Source: Anagrus nilaparvatae | Lineage: Eukaryota; Arthropoda; Insecta; Hymenoptera; Mymaridae | Length of the DNA: 64,000 nucleotides | NCBI GenBank assembly: GCA_022575985.1 | Contig: JAKSXM010000014.1 | Coordinates: 4,588,001 to 4,652,000 of the forward strand | Direction of reading: 5' to 3' | In this document: piece after piece, positions 24,366 through 35,675 of the stretch | How the letters are laid out: every line of letters starts with the position of its first letter | Numbering within the stretch: position 1 is the stretch's first letter | The notes under the pieces: generated by a model | Seen by the model: the letters and a program-made list of their open reading frames with translations, nothing else | The model's database searches: none | Told to the model about the DNA's origin: nothing | Made by a program: the position numbers and the translations under genes

Positions 24366-24789
24366 TACGAAAAAATTTTTAAAGAGATTAGACATTTTTT
24401 TTGTATATTGTAATAGGTAAAATTTTGATTTTTGATTTCTTGTCATATTGTAGGGTACAAGAATAGAGTACACTAGCGCACACGCATAACAATATAAGAA
24501 GTGATATTTAAATTTGAAATTAGAGCACACGTCAAATAAAAATTATCGATCAAGTATAGATTTTTGAATATGTAGTTCGGAGGTCTTCACCTTCGGCCTT
24601 ATAAATTTGAATATGCACTCGTTATATTTTTTAATTAAATGCATCTATGCATATATCGCGAGTATGCTTTGATGCAGAAAGATGAATTTGAATTAATAAA
24701 ATTGAATCAAATGTAAATATTATAAATAAAAAGATTAAAAAGTAAAAACCTGTACAAAACAATATATATCTCAATAAAAATTGTAATAT

Positions 24790-25424
24790 TTTTGTATTTG
24801 TATTTATTTAAGTGCGCAATGTGATTCATAGCATCTTATACACCGTGGACCACAGCACTCGAAGTAGTGAATTCTGTCCTTTTATTACCCATCCCACCCA
24901 GAAGATTTCATTTATTTCATTATCATATTACCCATTGCCCCCAGCAGAATTCAAACAACGAGAGCTATGGTCCTTGGGCTACAGATCCTGGAGTTTCCTT
25001 TCCCCGATATATGAAAGCCCCAACTGCAGGATCTGTAGTCCGTTGAGCGGTAGCAGCCGACTTTTGATAGAAGTACTCGCATTTGCCCGGACTTTTTTGT
25101 ATTTTTTTTGGTGGACTAAAGTCCAATTTTTTGTATCCGTGAGTATAGGAAAACTGCCAAAACCTTACTCGAGTACAGCCGGTTACTTTAAGTCAGATTA
25201 TCAAGATAATTTTTTAGTGAGCAAGCTTCGAACGTCGAATTATCTTTCAAATCATCCTTATTTCACCTCCCGAACATCGTGGACACTTTTTTTAAATTAA
25301 AAAAAGCGGAGTATTTAGGCAGGATTCGAGGTGGTCACCCATCCAAGTATAAGCCGCGCGCTGGGCTGCTTAACCTGTACGGTTACCGTCTTCGAACCAC
25401 TACCGACATACCACGGTGCCAGTT
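24790..25424 (-). mobile_element. SINE-like retroposon with a 5S rRNA-derived head, ~635 bp
   Basis: Read on the minus strand, the element starts near 25424 with a 5S rRNA-like segment, continues for ~500 bp of unrelated body and ends in an A-rich tail 'aaataaatacaaatacaaaa'. A 17-bp duplication AATAAAAATTGTAATAT flanks it (24773-24789 and 25425-25441), good evidence for a target-primed retroposition. It has no RT gene of its own. The plan (5S promoter, body, tail) is that of SINE3-type elements known from fish. The length is large for a SINE. The 162-codon + strand frame across the body is on the opposite strand and I do not treat it as a gene. Confidence 0.75.
25316..25422 (-). pseudogene. 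5S rRNA-related segment with internal promoter
   Basis: On the minus strand the 3' two thirds follow 5S rRNA closely: TTAAGCAGCCCAGCGCGCGG corresponds to the box A/intermediate region, and ACTTGGATGGGTGACC is the conserved C box. The 5' third is divergent. Because it sits at the head of a flanked retroposon it is a promoter domain rather than a functional ribosomal RNA gene. Confidence 0.75.
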
Positions 25425-25441
25425 AATAAAAATTGTAATAT

Positions 25442-27724
25442 AACAATTAGGATTTCTTTTAATTAAAAGTAAATATTAAATGATAAATTTTTACATAATC
25501 GTTCTAAGATTATTATTATTCTAAGATTATTCGCGAACTTTCTGGAAGCTAAATTGTCTTAGTGTGCGAAATCTGTGATTCCATATAAATAGAGCGACAG
25601 ATTTTGCAGGAACTGAGATATATTTTAGCTCTCTGGAAGTTGGTTCCTGTAGAGTACTAAAATATAAAGAAAATATAAGTTTTACCAACTTATAAGTATT
25701 TTATTGTCTCAATAATTTATTTTCTCTTTTTTAAATTCCACAGGAAACAATTATAAAGCCACCCTTGATCGTTATTGCATAACGTTTCAAAGGGTTTCTC
25801 GTGTATGCACCATCTAGATTAGGTGGCGCAGCACGTATTATATCTGTGGCTGCAAAGCAAAAGGTCTTAACCCACGTATATACGATTTCGAGTAAATCAA
25901 GTTTAAAAATGTAAAAACATTTTTTAATTTTTAGCATCTATTAACATTTTAATTATAGTTTTTTTTTATTTTATTTTATTCTATTTTTTGTCTACTTTAA
26001 TACCTAAATATTATTTTTTTAATTTATTTTTTTATTTTAAAAATAAATGATTTTTATAGATAATTTTATGGAATAGTGGCATAACTGCGCGGGATATGTC
26101 ATTTTACTTTGCGGCGACTCTTGTCGCGACAGCTCTCTATGCATTGTAATCCTATTACTAACGTAGCTTGAAGTCTATTATTCATTGTTTTTATTTAAAA
26201 AAAAAAATTCGTTCAAGCAATTTATTATTAAAATTTTATTATTAAAATTAAACTTTTTTTACTTCAAACTTTTAAAGTAAAAAAGTAAAAATTTTTAAAT
26301 TTGATTTAAATATATAATTTTTGTATAAAATATTTGCAGTGTATTTAAAAGTTGTGTAATAATGTGTTTATTAAAATTTATAGTGTTTAACTGAATGTTT
26401 TGTGAAGCATATTACATTAAAAAAATTTTTTGCAAGAAAATAGGAGTATAAAAGTAATAAAAAATTTACAGTGTATTAATTACATTAACGATTTTTTTTG
26501 TTGAAAAAATAACCTATATTGAAAAATAATTTTAATAATTAAAATTTTTGATAAATAAATAATTTTTTTAAATAAAATTTCATTTTGTTAATTATAGCGA
26601 TAAAAAATATAAAGGTCCTTAATTTTTAAAAAATAAGCATGACAAGATTTCGCTTCTCTCTCTACCTAACAAATCTTGCGACTTATTATCCTTCTCTAAT
26701 ATTATATACTATACACTTCATAAGGCATAGTAAGCAGCTTGTGTCGTTTTACTGTAATCTTATGCAATTATGCCGTTTTACTATAAAATTTTAAAATTTT
26801 GTATTTTTTTATTTTAATTTTTTAGATCTATATATATATTTTTTTTTTAATACTTTTGATTTTTATGAAAGATATATAAACAAAGAATTCAAAAATGAAA
26901 AAAAATCAATTTTTCGGAAATTGTGGGTTAAGACCTTTTTCCTTGCAGCCACAGATATAGGTTATATATAAATATTATTCGTTGCATGGACCAGGCCCCA
27001 ACCTGGTGGTTTTAATAAAAGCACGTTTTGAAATCCTAGGAAGCTAAAAAGCCGGTTTTAAAAGAAAGCCTGTGTGTGTGTTTTTGAATTTTTTTTATTA
27101 AAAAATCTCAAACTACTTCTTTTTTTAATTTGGATAAAGTACCTCATTTTTATCTATGAAAGTAGGTATATTTGAAATAATAGTTTTTGCTTGATATTTC
27201 GAATCTGAAATTTTTTTTCTCTTTGGTCGTAATACCTAATTTATTTTTATAGGAGTACTAATTTTAGGAACCTCGTCAAATTTTGCAAAATTTTTTCTCA
27301 AAATTAAAAAAAAAATTTTTTAATAGTCTCAATTTAATTTTTAATAGTCTCAATTTTTAATTTTAATAGTCTCAATTTATTTCTATAAAAGTATTAATAT
27401 CTGAAAATATGGTTTTTACTCTATATCTCGAATCTGATAATCAATATTTTGAAATTTTTTTTCTATATATTTTTGAATAAACAAAATAAAAAAAACTCTA
27501 TTATTTTTTTTATTTTTGGACGTAGTACCTAATCTTTTCATATGAAAGTACTAATATCTAGAATAATTGTTTTTACTAGGTAAAATAGACCATTAAAAAC
27601 AATTTGCTATTGTTAATGAGGAAATATAATGCCAATTACTAGGCAGCGTTGTAACCTACAGAAATGGACACCTCTCTTATATATATAAAATATTTGAAAA
27701 ATAGCGCTAAGATTATCGTCGTTA
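25442..27724. other. Non-coding stretch with a spaced inverted repeat and degenerate tandem repeat
   Basis: 'atatctgtggctgcaa' with 'ggtcttaaccca' at about 25835-25874 recurs in reverse complement at about 26923-26961, with weaker matching outward (caccatctag.ttaggtgg.gc against the complement of 26970-27010). This outlines a ~1.2 kb element, roughly 25800-27010. From 27100 to 27590 a ~145-bp unit with 'atgaaagta(c/g)taatat' and 'tagtttttact..gatatctcgaatctga' repeats three to four times. No gene seen. Confidence 0.5.
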
Positions 27725-28034
27725 TAAGGGTGCGTTTAGATGGTCTTCTTATGCCTTCTTACTTCTTATGCTTCTTAGCGCAAAAATTCAAAAAAAAATT
27801 TTGAATTTCGTTAAATTCCTATTTAAACTAAAATAAAATTGTTTTTTAAGTAAAATTTATTGTATTTAATGAAAAAACATTGAAATTGGTTTTTATACAA
27901 GTTTTTATAAAATAAGAGCTATAAAAATTATTTTAGGTATATATATTCTGTATGTGATTATTGTTTGTTTTAACTTTTAAATTGTTTTATAAATAATTCT
28001 CTTTTATATTGATTGCAAAATTATATTTTTTTAA

Positions 28035-31000
28035 ATGACTAAGGAAAAGATTAGCAAAAATACTCTTAAATGCATTATTGTGAATCTTATACAAAAAGAA
28101 AAAACAAAAAAACCTTTTGAAAAATCAAAAATAAAGTTAATTCTTAAACTTCATCAATTATATGTACAAGCTCTAAATGAGAAGAGAGAATGGGTGACAG
28201 ATAAATATACTGTAAAAGAAAGAAATATTTATGGAGAAAGCAACAGTTTAGTGAAAACCATAAGAATCAGAGATGACAAAGCTTTTTTTGAGATTTTTAG
28301 AATGTCCCCTGAGGTCTTTGATTATTTATTGTCTATCGTTGGACCTTATATAAAAAAGCAAACTGTAGTGCGAGAACCTATACATGAAAAAACTAGGCTT
28401 GAATTAACAATTCGTTATTTGGCATCAGGTGACCTGCAAAAATCAGTAGCGTTATTATTTAGAGTTAGTCCGCCTTCTGTAAGTACAATAATAGCTGAGA
28501 CTATTGAAGTGATTTGGGAATATCTAAAATCTCTTGTTTTCCAAACACCTAATGAAGAGATGTGGAGACAACATTCTGAAAAATTTTTGACTGTAAGTTT
28601 ATTATGGTGGATGTTGGGGCTCCAGGAAGACAAAGCGATGGTGGAGTTTTTTCTAACAGTTTAATGTACGAACATTTTAATAATGGTACCATGCAAGTAC
28701 CGCAACCAGAAAAAGTAATCCATGACGAAGAACCTTATTTGTCAGAGCAAAAATTACCATATGTTTTAGTTGGGGATGAAGCATTCGGCTTAAGCAACTT
28801 CTTATAGTGGAGTGCAATTGTCATTCAATAGTGATGTAAAAGGGAAACGCAATTTTTTTTTTTTTTTCGTTTTTATATGCGTACGTGAGTAAGAACCTAA
28901 GTTATCTGAAGTACCGGAGGAACGCTTGGCCAGATATTGGGCAAAAACTGTTTTTTTGCCAAATTTTAAGTAGGTTGCTTCAGGATTTTGAGATATCTCT
29001 GGGTAAAATGATGATATAAAAAAAAAAAAAAAATGGGAAATTTTTGTCATTAGACAGAGAATAGAACTAAATGGATAGGGTTGAGATTAGAATAAATCCT
29101 AACCTCCAAAAATCAACTTTTGTCCCATTTTTATTGTTTTTTAATTAAATGGCGCAAAAATTATCGGATTTTCATGAAAATCTCAGAAAATACGTATTTT
29201 CATAGCGGGATAATGTGGTAAAATTTTTGTTTAAAAATTTTTATTTTTACGGACAAAATTGGCATTTTTCGGCTAAAATCACGTAATTTTGAAATTAGCG
29301 CCATTTTATGCAAGAGCATGTTAGGCTAAATTTTTTTTTTTTTTAAGTTGCCTTTTTTTATGGACTTTAACCTCAGTGCACGTTAATATTTGCTTTTTTA
29401 ATTATAGTGCCCATTTTGGGCTCAAAACAGAAAAATAGCCGGTAATTTTCAAATTTTTTTACATTTTGCCGTATGTGCTGTAATTATTGCTATTTTATGC
29501 TGTTTTTCGCGAGCTTTATGCAAAACTTACATTTTCATTTTAATAAGCCTTATTAGATTTTTTGAAATTTGGCCTAACCTCAAAAATAAAGGACCCCGCA
29601 CAAAAGTATAGGATTTTGACTTTCGGTCGAATTGGCTGAATTTTGGATATGTTGTAGATTTTATCATTCTGAACAAAAGTCTCAATGGGCACAAAGCTCA
29701 AAAGTCTCAACTGTGGCGTCTACGGAGCTTGAAAGCTCCAAAGCTCCATCATGGCAAGATCGCTTCAAAACCTTTTTTCTTTTATTTTTAAAGTATACCT
29801 TTATGTTTTTGAGGTCGCTAATTCCAAATCTAATGTCAAATTGACATTATTGACAGTTGGCAGCTGTCAACTAGCTGTCAAATTGACAACAGAATACAAA
29901 AATATTAAAATAATGATTTCACAATATGTTTTCGAGGTTGCTGAGTTCAAAACTGATGTCATAATGACCAAGTTTTTTAAGTTTTTTGTATTCTGTTGTC
30001 AATTTGACAGCTAGTTGACAGCTGCCAACTGTCAATAATGTCAATTTGACATTAGATTTGGAATTAGCGACCTCAAAAACATAAAGGTATACTTTAAAAA
30101 TAAAAGAAAAAAGGTTTTGAAGCGATCTTGCCATGATGGAGCTTTGGAGCTTTCAAGCTCCGTAGACGCCACAGTTGAGACTTTTGAGCTTTGTGCCCAT
30201 TGAGACTTTTGTTCAGAATGATAAAATCTACAACATATCCAAAATTCAGCCAATTCGACCGAAAGTCAAAATCCTATACTTTTGTGCGGGGTCCTTTATT
30301 TTTGAGGTTAGGCCAAATTTCAAAAAATCTAAGAAGGCTTACTAAAATGAAAATGTAAGTTTTGCATAAAGCTCGCGAAAAACAGCATAAAATAGCAATA
30401 ATTACAGCACATACGGCAAAATGTAAAAAAATTTGAAAATTACCGGCTATTTTACTGTTTTGAGCCTAAAATGGGCACTATAATTAAAAAAGCAAATATT
30501 AACGTGCACTGAGGTCAAAGTCCATTAAAAAAGGCAACTTTAAAAAAAAAAAAAATTTGCCTAACATGTTCTTGCATAAAATGGCGCTAATTTCAAAATT
30601 ACGTGATTTTAGCCGAAAAATGCCAATTTTGGCCGTAAAAATAAAAATTTTTGAACAAAAATTTTACCACATTATCCCGCTATGAAAATACGTATTTTCT
30701 GAGATTTTCATGAAAATCCGATAATTTTTGCGCCATTTAATTAAAAAACAATAAAAATGGGACAAAAGTTGATTTTTGGAGGTTAGGATTTATTCTAATC
30801 TCAACCCTATCCATTTAGTTCTATTCTCTGTCTAATGACAAAAATTTCCCATTTTTTTTTTTTTTTATATCATCATTTTACCCAGAGATATCTCAAAATC
30901 CTGAAGCAACCTACTTAAAATTTGGCAAAAAAACAGTTTTTGCCCAATATCTGGCCAAGCGTTCCTCCGGTACTTCAGATAACTTAGGTTCTTACTCACG

Positions 31001-31503
31001 TACGCATATAAAAACGAAAAAAAAAAAAAAATTGCGTTTCCCTTTTACATCACTTTTCACTGATTTTTATATCTAATTTCTCTCCACTATTAATGAGGCC
31101 ATTTCCTAGGCATTTAGACCTTATTTTAAGGAAAAGAGTTTTTAATTACAGGTTATCTAGATCTAGACGTATGGTGGAGTGTGCCTTTGGTATATTAAGT
31201 GCTGTATGGAGAATTTTTAGAAAACCTCTCTTAACTGATTTAAATAATTCAAAAAATATTATAAAATCATGTGTGGCTCTGCATAATTTTATTTTAATGT
31301 TTGATCCTGCAAGAGAAAAAACTTATAAATTAAGTAAAACATCTGATGCACGTGAAAATTGTTTTACTGAGTTGCCAGTAAATGATATGAGTTTAATTCA
31401 TAATGAAGGACCATATAAAATAAGAGAAGATTTTACAGACTACTTCATGAGTGTAGGTGTTTATCGCTTTCAATGGGCAAAAGCCATTCAAGGAAACTTC
31501 TAA
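28035..31503 (+). pseudogene. Harbinger transposase (HARBI1-like), broken by an internal deletion and a nested insertion
   Basis: 28035-28592 encodes the N-terminal part, ending in the family block 'FRMSPEVFDYLLSIVGPYI', 'LTIRYLASGD', 'VSPPSVSTIIAET' and 'IWEYL...EEMWRQHSEKF'. The next ~80 residues, which should contain the first catalytic Asp (the DGKH motif), are missing. Homology resumes in another frame at about 28604 with DVGAPGRQSDGGVFSNS and YVLVGDEAFGLSNFL. There the gene is cut by the insertion 28805-31089, and resumes exactly in frame at 31093 with MRPFPRH...NYRLSRSRRMVECAFGILSAVWRIF and ALHNFI, ending at 31503. The deletion removes a catalytic residue and shifts frame, so this copy cannot make active transposase. 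Confidence 0.9.
28805..31089. mobile_element. Palindromic Harbinger-type foldback inserted in the transposase gene, 2.285 kb
   Basis: The ends TAGTGGAG...CTCCACTA are flanked by the 3-bp duplication TTA (28802-28804 and 31090-31092). Removing the element and one TTA restores the transposase reading frame exactly, which fixes both boundaries. The two arms, each about 1.1 kb, are near-perfect reverse complements around a ~100-bp centre (about 29900-30000). The paired open frames seen in both arms (for example 29632-29844 and 30041-30253) are mirror images of each other and code for nothing recognised. The TWA duplication suggests Harbinger-type mobilisation in trans. Confidence 0.92.
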
Positions 31504-32303
31504 ATTTACTCATGTTTATCTAATGCTAAAAGTATTTTCAAATTGACTGATTTAAATAGCAAAAAATAATTGTTTTCTCATGCATTAAATTTAAAGGTAA
31601 ATTTTTTAATTAGGTTGGTTCAAAGTCATAATATTTATCTTTAAAAATTTTCTTTTATTATTTGCAATTAGCTATAAATGATTAAAGTCATAATTAAAAC
31701 GCATGTACTTGATTATATTAAGAGTTTTTTAATTTTTTAATTGTAATATGGTTTTGATTACAAATTAAATTTATAATTTTATATGTAATATCACAAAAAA
31801 TGTTTATATATAATATTTCTTACACTTAAATATATTTAAATTTTTTAAGACTAAGACTTATATTTTTATAATACCTTATCAAATTTATTAATTGATACTT
31901 ACAATTTATTTAATAGATATTTAAACTATAAGACTAGTTTGACAAGTTGTTTCTCTTATACATATAATACACAAGTTTCGAAGCACAGCTTCTACATACT
32001 TTAAAGCTTTTACGCAGAAACAAAACTAAAATTTTAAATATTTTTATATTATACTTTACACTCATAACAGTATCAATAAAACAAAAAAAAACACTTTTTT
32101 AATATACTAACTTTTTTTAGATTTTAAACATATTTAGTATATGATTTTTAAAATAAAAAGTTTTAAAAAAACTAAACAAAAACATTCATTGTTTTCTAAT
32201 TATAGCTAAGTACTTGATTATTATAAAAAAAAAAGAATGAATAAAAAAATTTGATGAATTAGGAACGTAGCAAGAAGTAAGTTACAAAAGCTTTAATATT
32301 TTA

Positions 32304-33552
32304 TTAAATTAGTTCTTTCAATCTGTTCTGGAGAAACATTTGAAGTTCTGCTTGCAACTGAAAGCGAATGTTAATGTCATTAACGCTTCGCAAAACTTCC
32401 CCAATCTGCAAACAGCAACCGTCAACCCCATCCTGTGTTTTTTCTGAATCACATTTTAAAAGATCAACTATTTCTTGATTAAGGTTAGTATTTTTTTTTG
32501 TTGCTTCTAAAACACAATTTGTAAATTATAATGATCAAAAAATAATAGAAAAGTATATTTAATATATGTTACTTTTTGATGAAACGCTGTTGTTACTATT
32601 AGGATTTGAGCTACCGTTATTATTCATAACAAGCCTGTTATTATTTGGAACAATATTATTATTATTAGCAAGTAGCTCATAATCTGGAACATTTTCTCTC
32701 ATCCCATTAAGTTCCATTAATTGTTCGTATTCTATTCTTGCAGAAAAATTTGTTGGAAGTGACGAGCTAGAATTATCATTAAAGAAAATTTATTGTAAAT
32801 AAATATAATATTATACCAATAAAATTTGCTTACTCTGTTTGATCATCTGATTTTTTTGAAAGGAAGGAATCAATTTGATGATAATAAACAAAGTTTGTCG
32901 TTCTGGGTTTAGCTGCTGAACCACTTTTTGGTTTAGTCAATAATACTTTTTGAGCTTTTGTATACTTATTGCGAAGAAGATTCCAGTGATTTGCAACATG
33001 TTTATTCAAGCTAACGGATTTATTCAATTCTATGCAAACCTCTTGCCATGCATTTTTAACTTTCAATGCTGACCGTTCAACTATAGGTATCTTACTGTTA
33101 AATAATATTGGTCTCTCGCCTACTAAAAATATTAGCTTTTCTTGTTCATCATCTTCAACAATTTTTCCTGAAGTAGGAGCTACCAAAGGTGGTTCTTGTG
33201 TTAAAAGATTATCTTTTGGTACTAAATAAAAGTATAATTAAATATGCATAATTTTACAAACAATCTGTTTTTTTTTTTTAAATTAAATTTACTAAATCAT
33301 ACCAATGAAAACTTCATTATTATCATTAATAGCAAAACTTTCTTTTGTTTCATCAAAATCCTGGAAGTGATTATGGTTTAATAAAACATCTAAAGTTAAA
33401 TCATTAAAGTAGAAACCACACTCGTTACATGTAAAATCCTTTAATAGAAAATTTTGTGGTTAGGAAATAAATAATTTTTTAATTTAATTGCACATATTGC
33501 ATTATAATAATTTATTTTAAATAAATCTACTTACTTGATCACAGTCAGACAT
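32304..33552 (-). CDS. Harbinger Myb/MADF-like DNA-binding protein, five exons, 312 aa, intact
   Basis: Exons on the minus strand: 33552-33535, 33438-33303, 33221-32834, 32766-32573 and 32506-32304. All junctions have GT/AG and keep frame to a TAA stop, giving 312 codons starting MSDCDQ. Exon 2 has a C2H2-like pattern (TCNECGFYF...LLNHNH). Exon 3 carries the trihelix/MADF-like block with WQEVCIELN, VANHWNLLRNKYTKAQK and FVYYHQIDSFL. The C-terminal exons contain an Asn-rich linker and a predicted helix (FQLQAELQMFLQNRLKEL). In Harbinger elements this second protein binds terminal sequences and helps bring the transposase to the nucleus; that role is family knowledge. Its integrity contrasts with the dead transposase next to it. 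Confidence 0.85.
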
Positions 33553-33915
33553 TTTTACAGGTTAAATTAACACGATTTATTTTCACTTATTTTAATATAC
33601 CACAATACTACAATAGCTAAAAATTGGCTAAAACAATAAACTATATAGTAGTTTATATTTATAATAATATTATTATATACTTTTGGGGTTTGGCGGGATA
33701 TTGCCAGAAAAAATTATGTTTATTATTGATTATTATTAATAAAAAATTTAGGGTTATTTATGTTTTTTTATTTAATAAAATAAATTTTTACTTAAAAAAC
33801 AATTTTATTTTAGTTTAAATAGGAATTTAACGAAATTCAAAATTTTTTTTGAATTTTCGCGCTAAGAAGCATAAGAAGTAAGAAGGCATAAGAAGACCAT
33901 CTAAACGCACCCTAA

Positions 33916-35463
33916 GACATCAATAAATCTATATTCACGACGACGATAATTTTTATAGCAGCACTTCGTAGAAAATAAATTAAAGAATCCAAAAATATGC
34001 AGGTGAATTTTTTCCTTGCAATCGCGAATGCAGGAAAAGGTGCAGCTGCATATAGAATATTGTAAATATGTAAATAGTTAGATTAAGTTAGATTTAGAAT
34101 TAAATAAATACTAATTAACATTAATTTTAAGCATAGAAACAAATAGAATCTGCTAAAAAGAAGTTTCATTTATTTAATTAAATTAAATAAATAATGTAAA
34201 AAATAATTTAAATTAATTTGCATAGAACGTAATTCAATAAACCTATGTATAAAAAATATATATTGTAAAAAGATAAATAATTTATTAAATTTTAAAAAAC
34301 AATTAAAACATTAAATAAAATAATCGTATAAAATTATAAATTAATTATTCTCAAACATTCTAGAACATTCAGGAAAACGGTTATCCAGCTAAAAAAGAAC
34401 TCGCAAAATTGGGCTTTATTCATTCTTTTGGCAACCGCTAGTGTAACTAAGTTTACAAATAAATAAGGAGATTCTAGACAAATCGAATTTTTTATTTAAG
34501 GTGACGTACGTTTGTCTTTAAATCTTTCTTTATCGCCTCCTATGCATATTTTTGCAACTGACTTCTTTGAAGTCAGTTGGATCAGCCCTCTTGCACTTTT
34601 TGTGTCGAGAGGGATTGTTAACAACCTCCTTGGTGGTGCATTAGGTGGGTAGGACATATTCGTTAAACACATGTACATAAAAAATGCATCTAATATTTTA
34701 TTTTACGTAACGCATCCTTTATTTTAAAAAGAAAAAACGCAGCCTTTTTTCTTTATTCTAATTTACGTTGAAAGTCATTTGCAATTGTTTGAACAAGATA
34801 AATTAAATCTGCCAGCCACAAACGAAATTCCGCTACCAACCACAACCGGAATATTTCTTTTAGCGGCAAGCGGATTTTTTTTCAGTGTATGGATCTGCGC
34901 CTTAAAATAAAGTAAAATTTTGTTTGGAAAACCTGTTTTTCTTTGAGAAAATTATTTGTTAGTTTTTTCTTTTACTACAAGCAAAGATAATCCAAAACCT
35001 TAATGAGCCAATGCATGTAGGATTTTTTTTTTTAAATTTGTTTTGTTTTAATGGAACTTTAATTAACGTGGCATCTTTAAGCAGATGATATTGTATCTGT
35101 TGGACTGAAATACTTACCTTGTGAGTCTTTTGATATCTCCCTCCCCCCTCTACTTAGTTAAAAAAGTATATATTCTATGGAATAGGGGCATTGTTTTTAT
35201 ATATTTCTTATATCTTTTGCCTTGTGGATCATACATCAAATACAACCTACGACTTTTAGAATGAAATAGCTTAAGTATACCAAAAATTTTGACTTTGGGT
35301 GTTTCGATTGTTTTTTGCTATGTAACTTATGCTTAAAATCCAATTTATGAATGAAATGATATCCAAGAATTTTCAGTATGAAATATTTAATTACTGATAG
35401 GATTAAATAATATTTTTTTATATTCTTATCAAAATTGATTTTTATTTTTATTCTCCAAACCAA
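33916..35463. other. AT-rich spacer
   Basis: No convincing gene. 34555-34579 is a perfect hairpin (11-bp stem CAACTGACTTC, 3-nt loop) in a locally GC-richer segment of about 34500-34680. 34800-34895 shares the style 'gcggatttttttt.cagtgtat' and 'accggaa' with 23640-23800, probably a common dispersed repeat. Confidence 0.5.
34555..34579. repeat. Perfect short hairpin, 11-bp stem and TTT loop
   Basis: CAACTGACTTC at 34555-34565 pairs with GAAGTCAGTTG at 34569-34579. The stem is GC-richer than its surroundings. It is not the histone mRNA stem-loop, and its function is unknown. Confidence 0.7.
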
Positions 35464-35675
35464 TGTTACGTATCCTGAGGTTTTGCCGGGATACGTAAAT
35501 AAAAATATGAATATAAATAAATTTATCTTGGGGATATGAGTGTCCCAGGTATTTTTATATTACAGTTGATATAGTTGTAGTTAATCCTGGGTTCTTAGCT
35601 TGATGAACTAAACCTGAGATGAAGTTCGTATTTACAGAAGGAATGTCACTTTCTTAAAAATAACTAATAAATAAT
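35464..35675 (-). repeat. LTR fragment related to the 11-19 kb element, part 1
   Basis: Reading + strand, it begins TGTTACGTATCCTGAGGTTT and continues with 'gatacgtaa', 'gggatatgagtgtccc' and 'aggtattt', the reverse complement of the last part of the LARD LTR but clearly diverged. It is therefore an LTR end of a related family on the minus strand, interrupted at 35676 by the foldback element. Confidence 0.75.

Larger units (their letters stand above)
27728..33912. mobile_element. PIF/Harbinger DNA transposon, ~3.9 kb plus a nested insertion
   Basis: The termini GGGTGCGTTTAGATGGTCTT and their reverse complement lie at 27728 and 33912, each flanked by the 3-bp duplication TAA (27725-27727 and 33913-33915), as is usual for this superfamily (TWA). 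The inverted similarity extends ~110 bp inward. The two genes typical of Harbinger elements are present and convergent: a DDE transposase on the + strand (broken) and a Myb/MADF-like DNA-binding protein on the minus strand (intact). A palindromic element at 28805-31089 sits inside the transposase. Confidence 0.93.

Noticed and set aside
24812..25300. 162-codon + strand open frame
   Set aside because: It lies antisense inside the 5S-headed retroposon body, has no recognised domain, and the element boundaries explain the sequence without a gene.
29632..30253. Mirror open frames in both orientations (29632-29844, 30041-30253 and others)
   Set aside because: They are the same sequence in the two arms of the palindromic insertion and show no protein family features.
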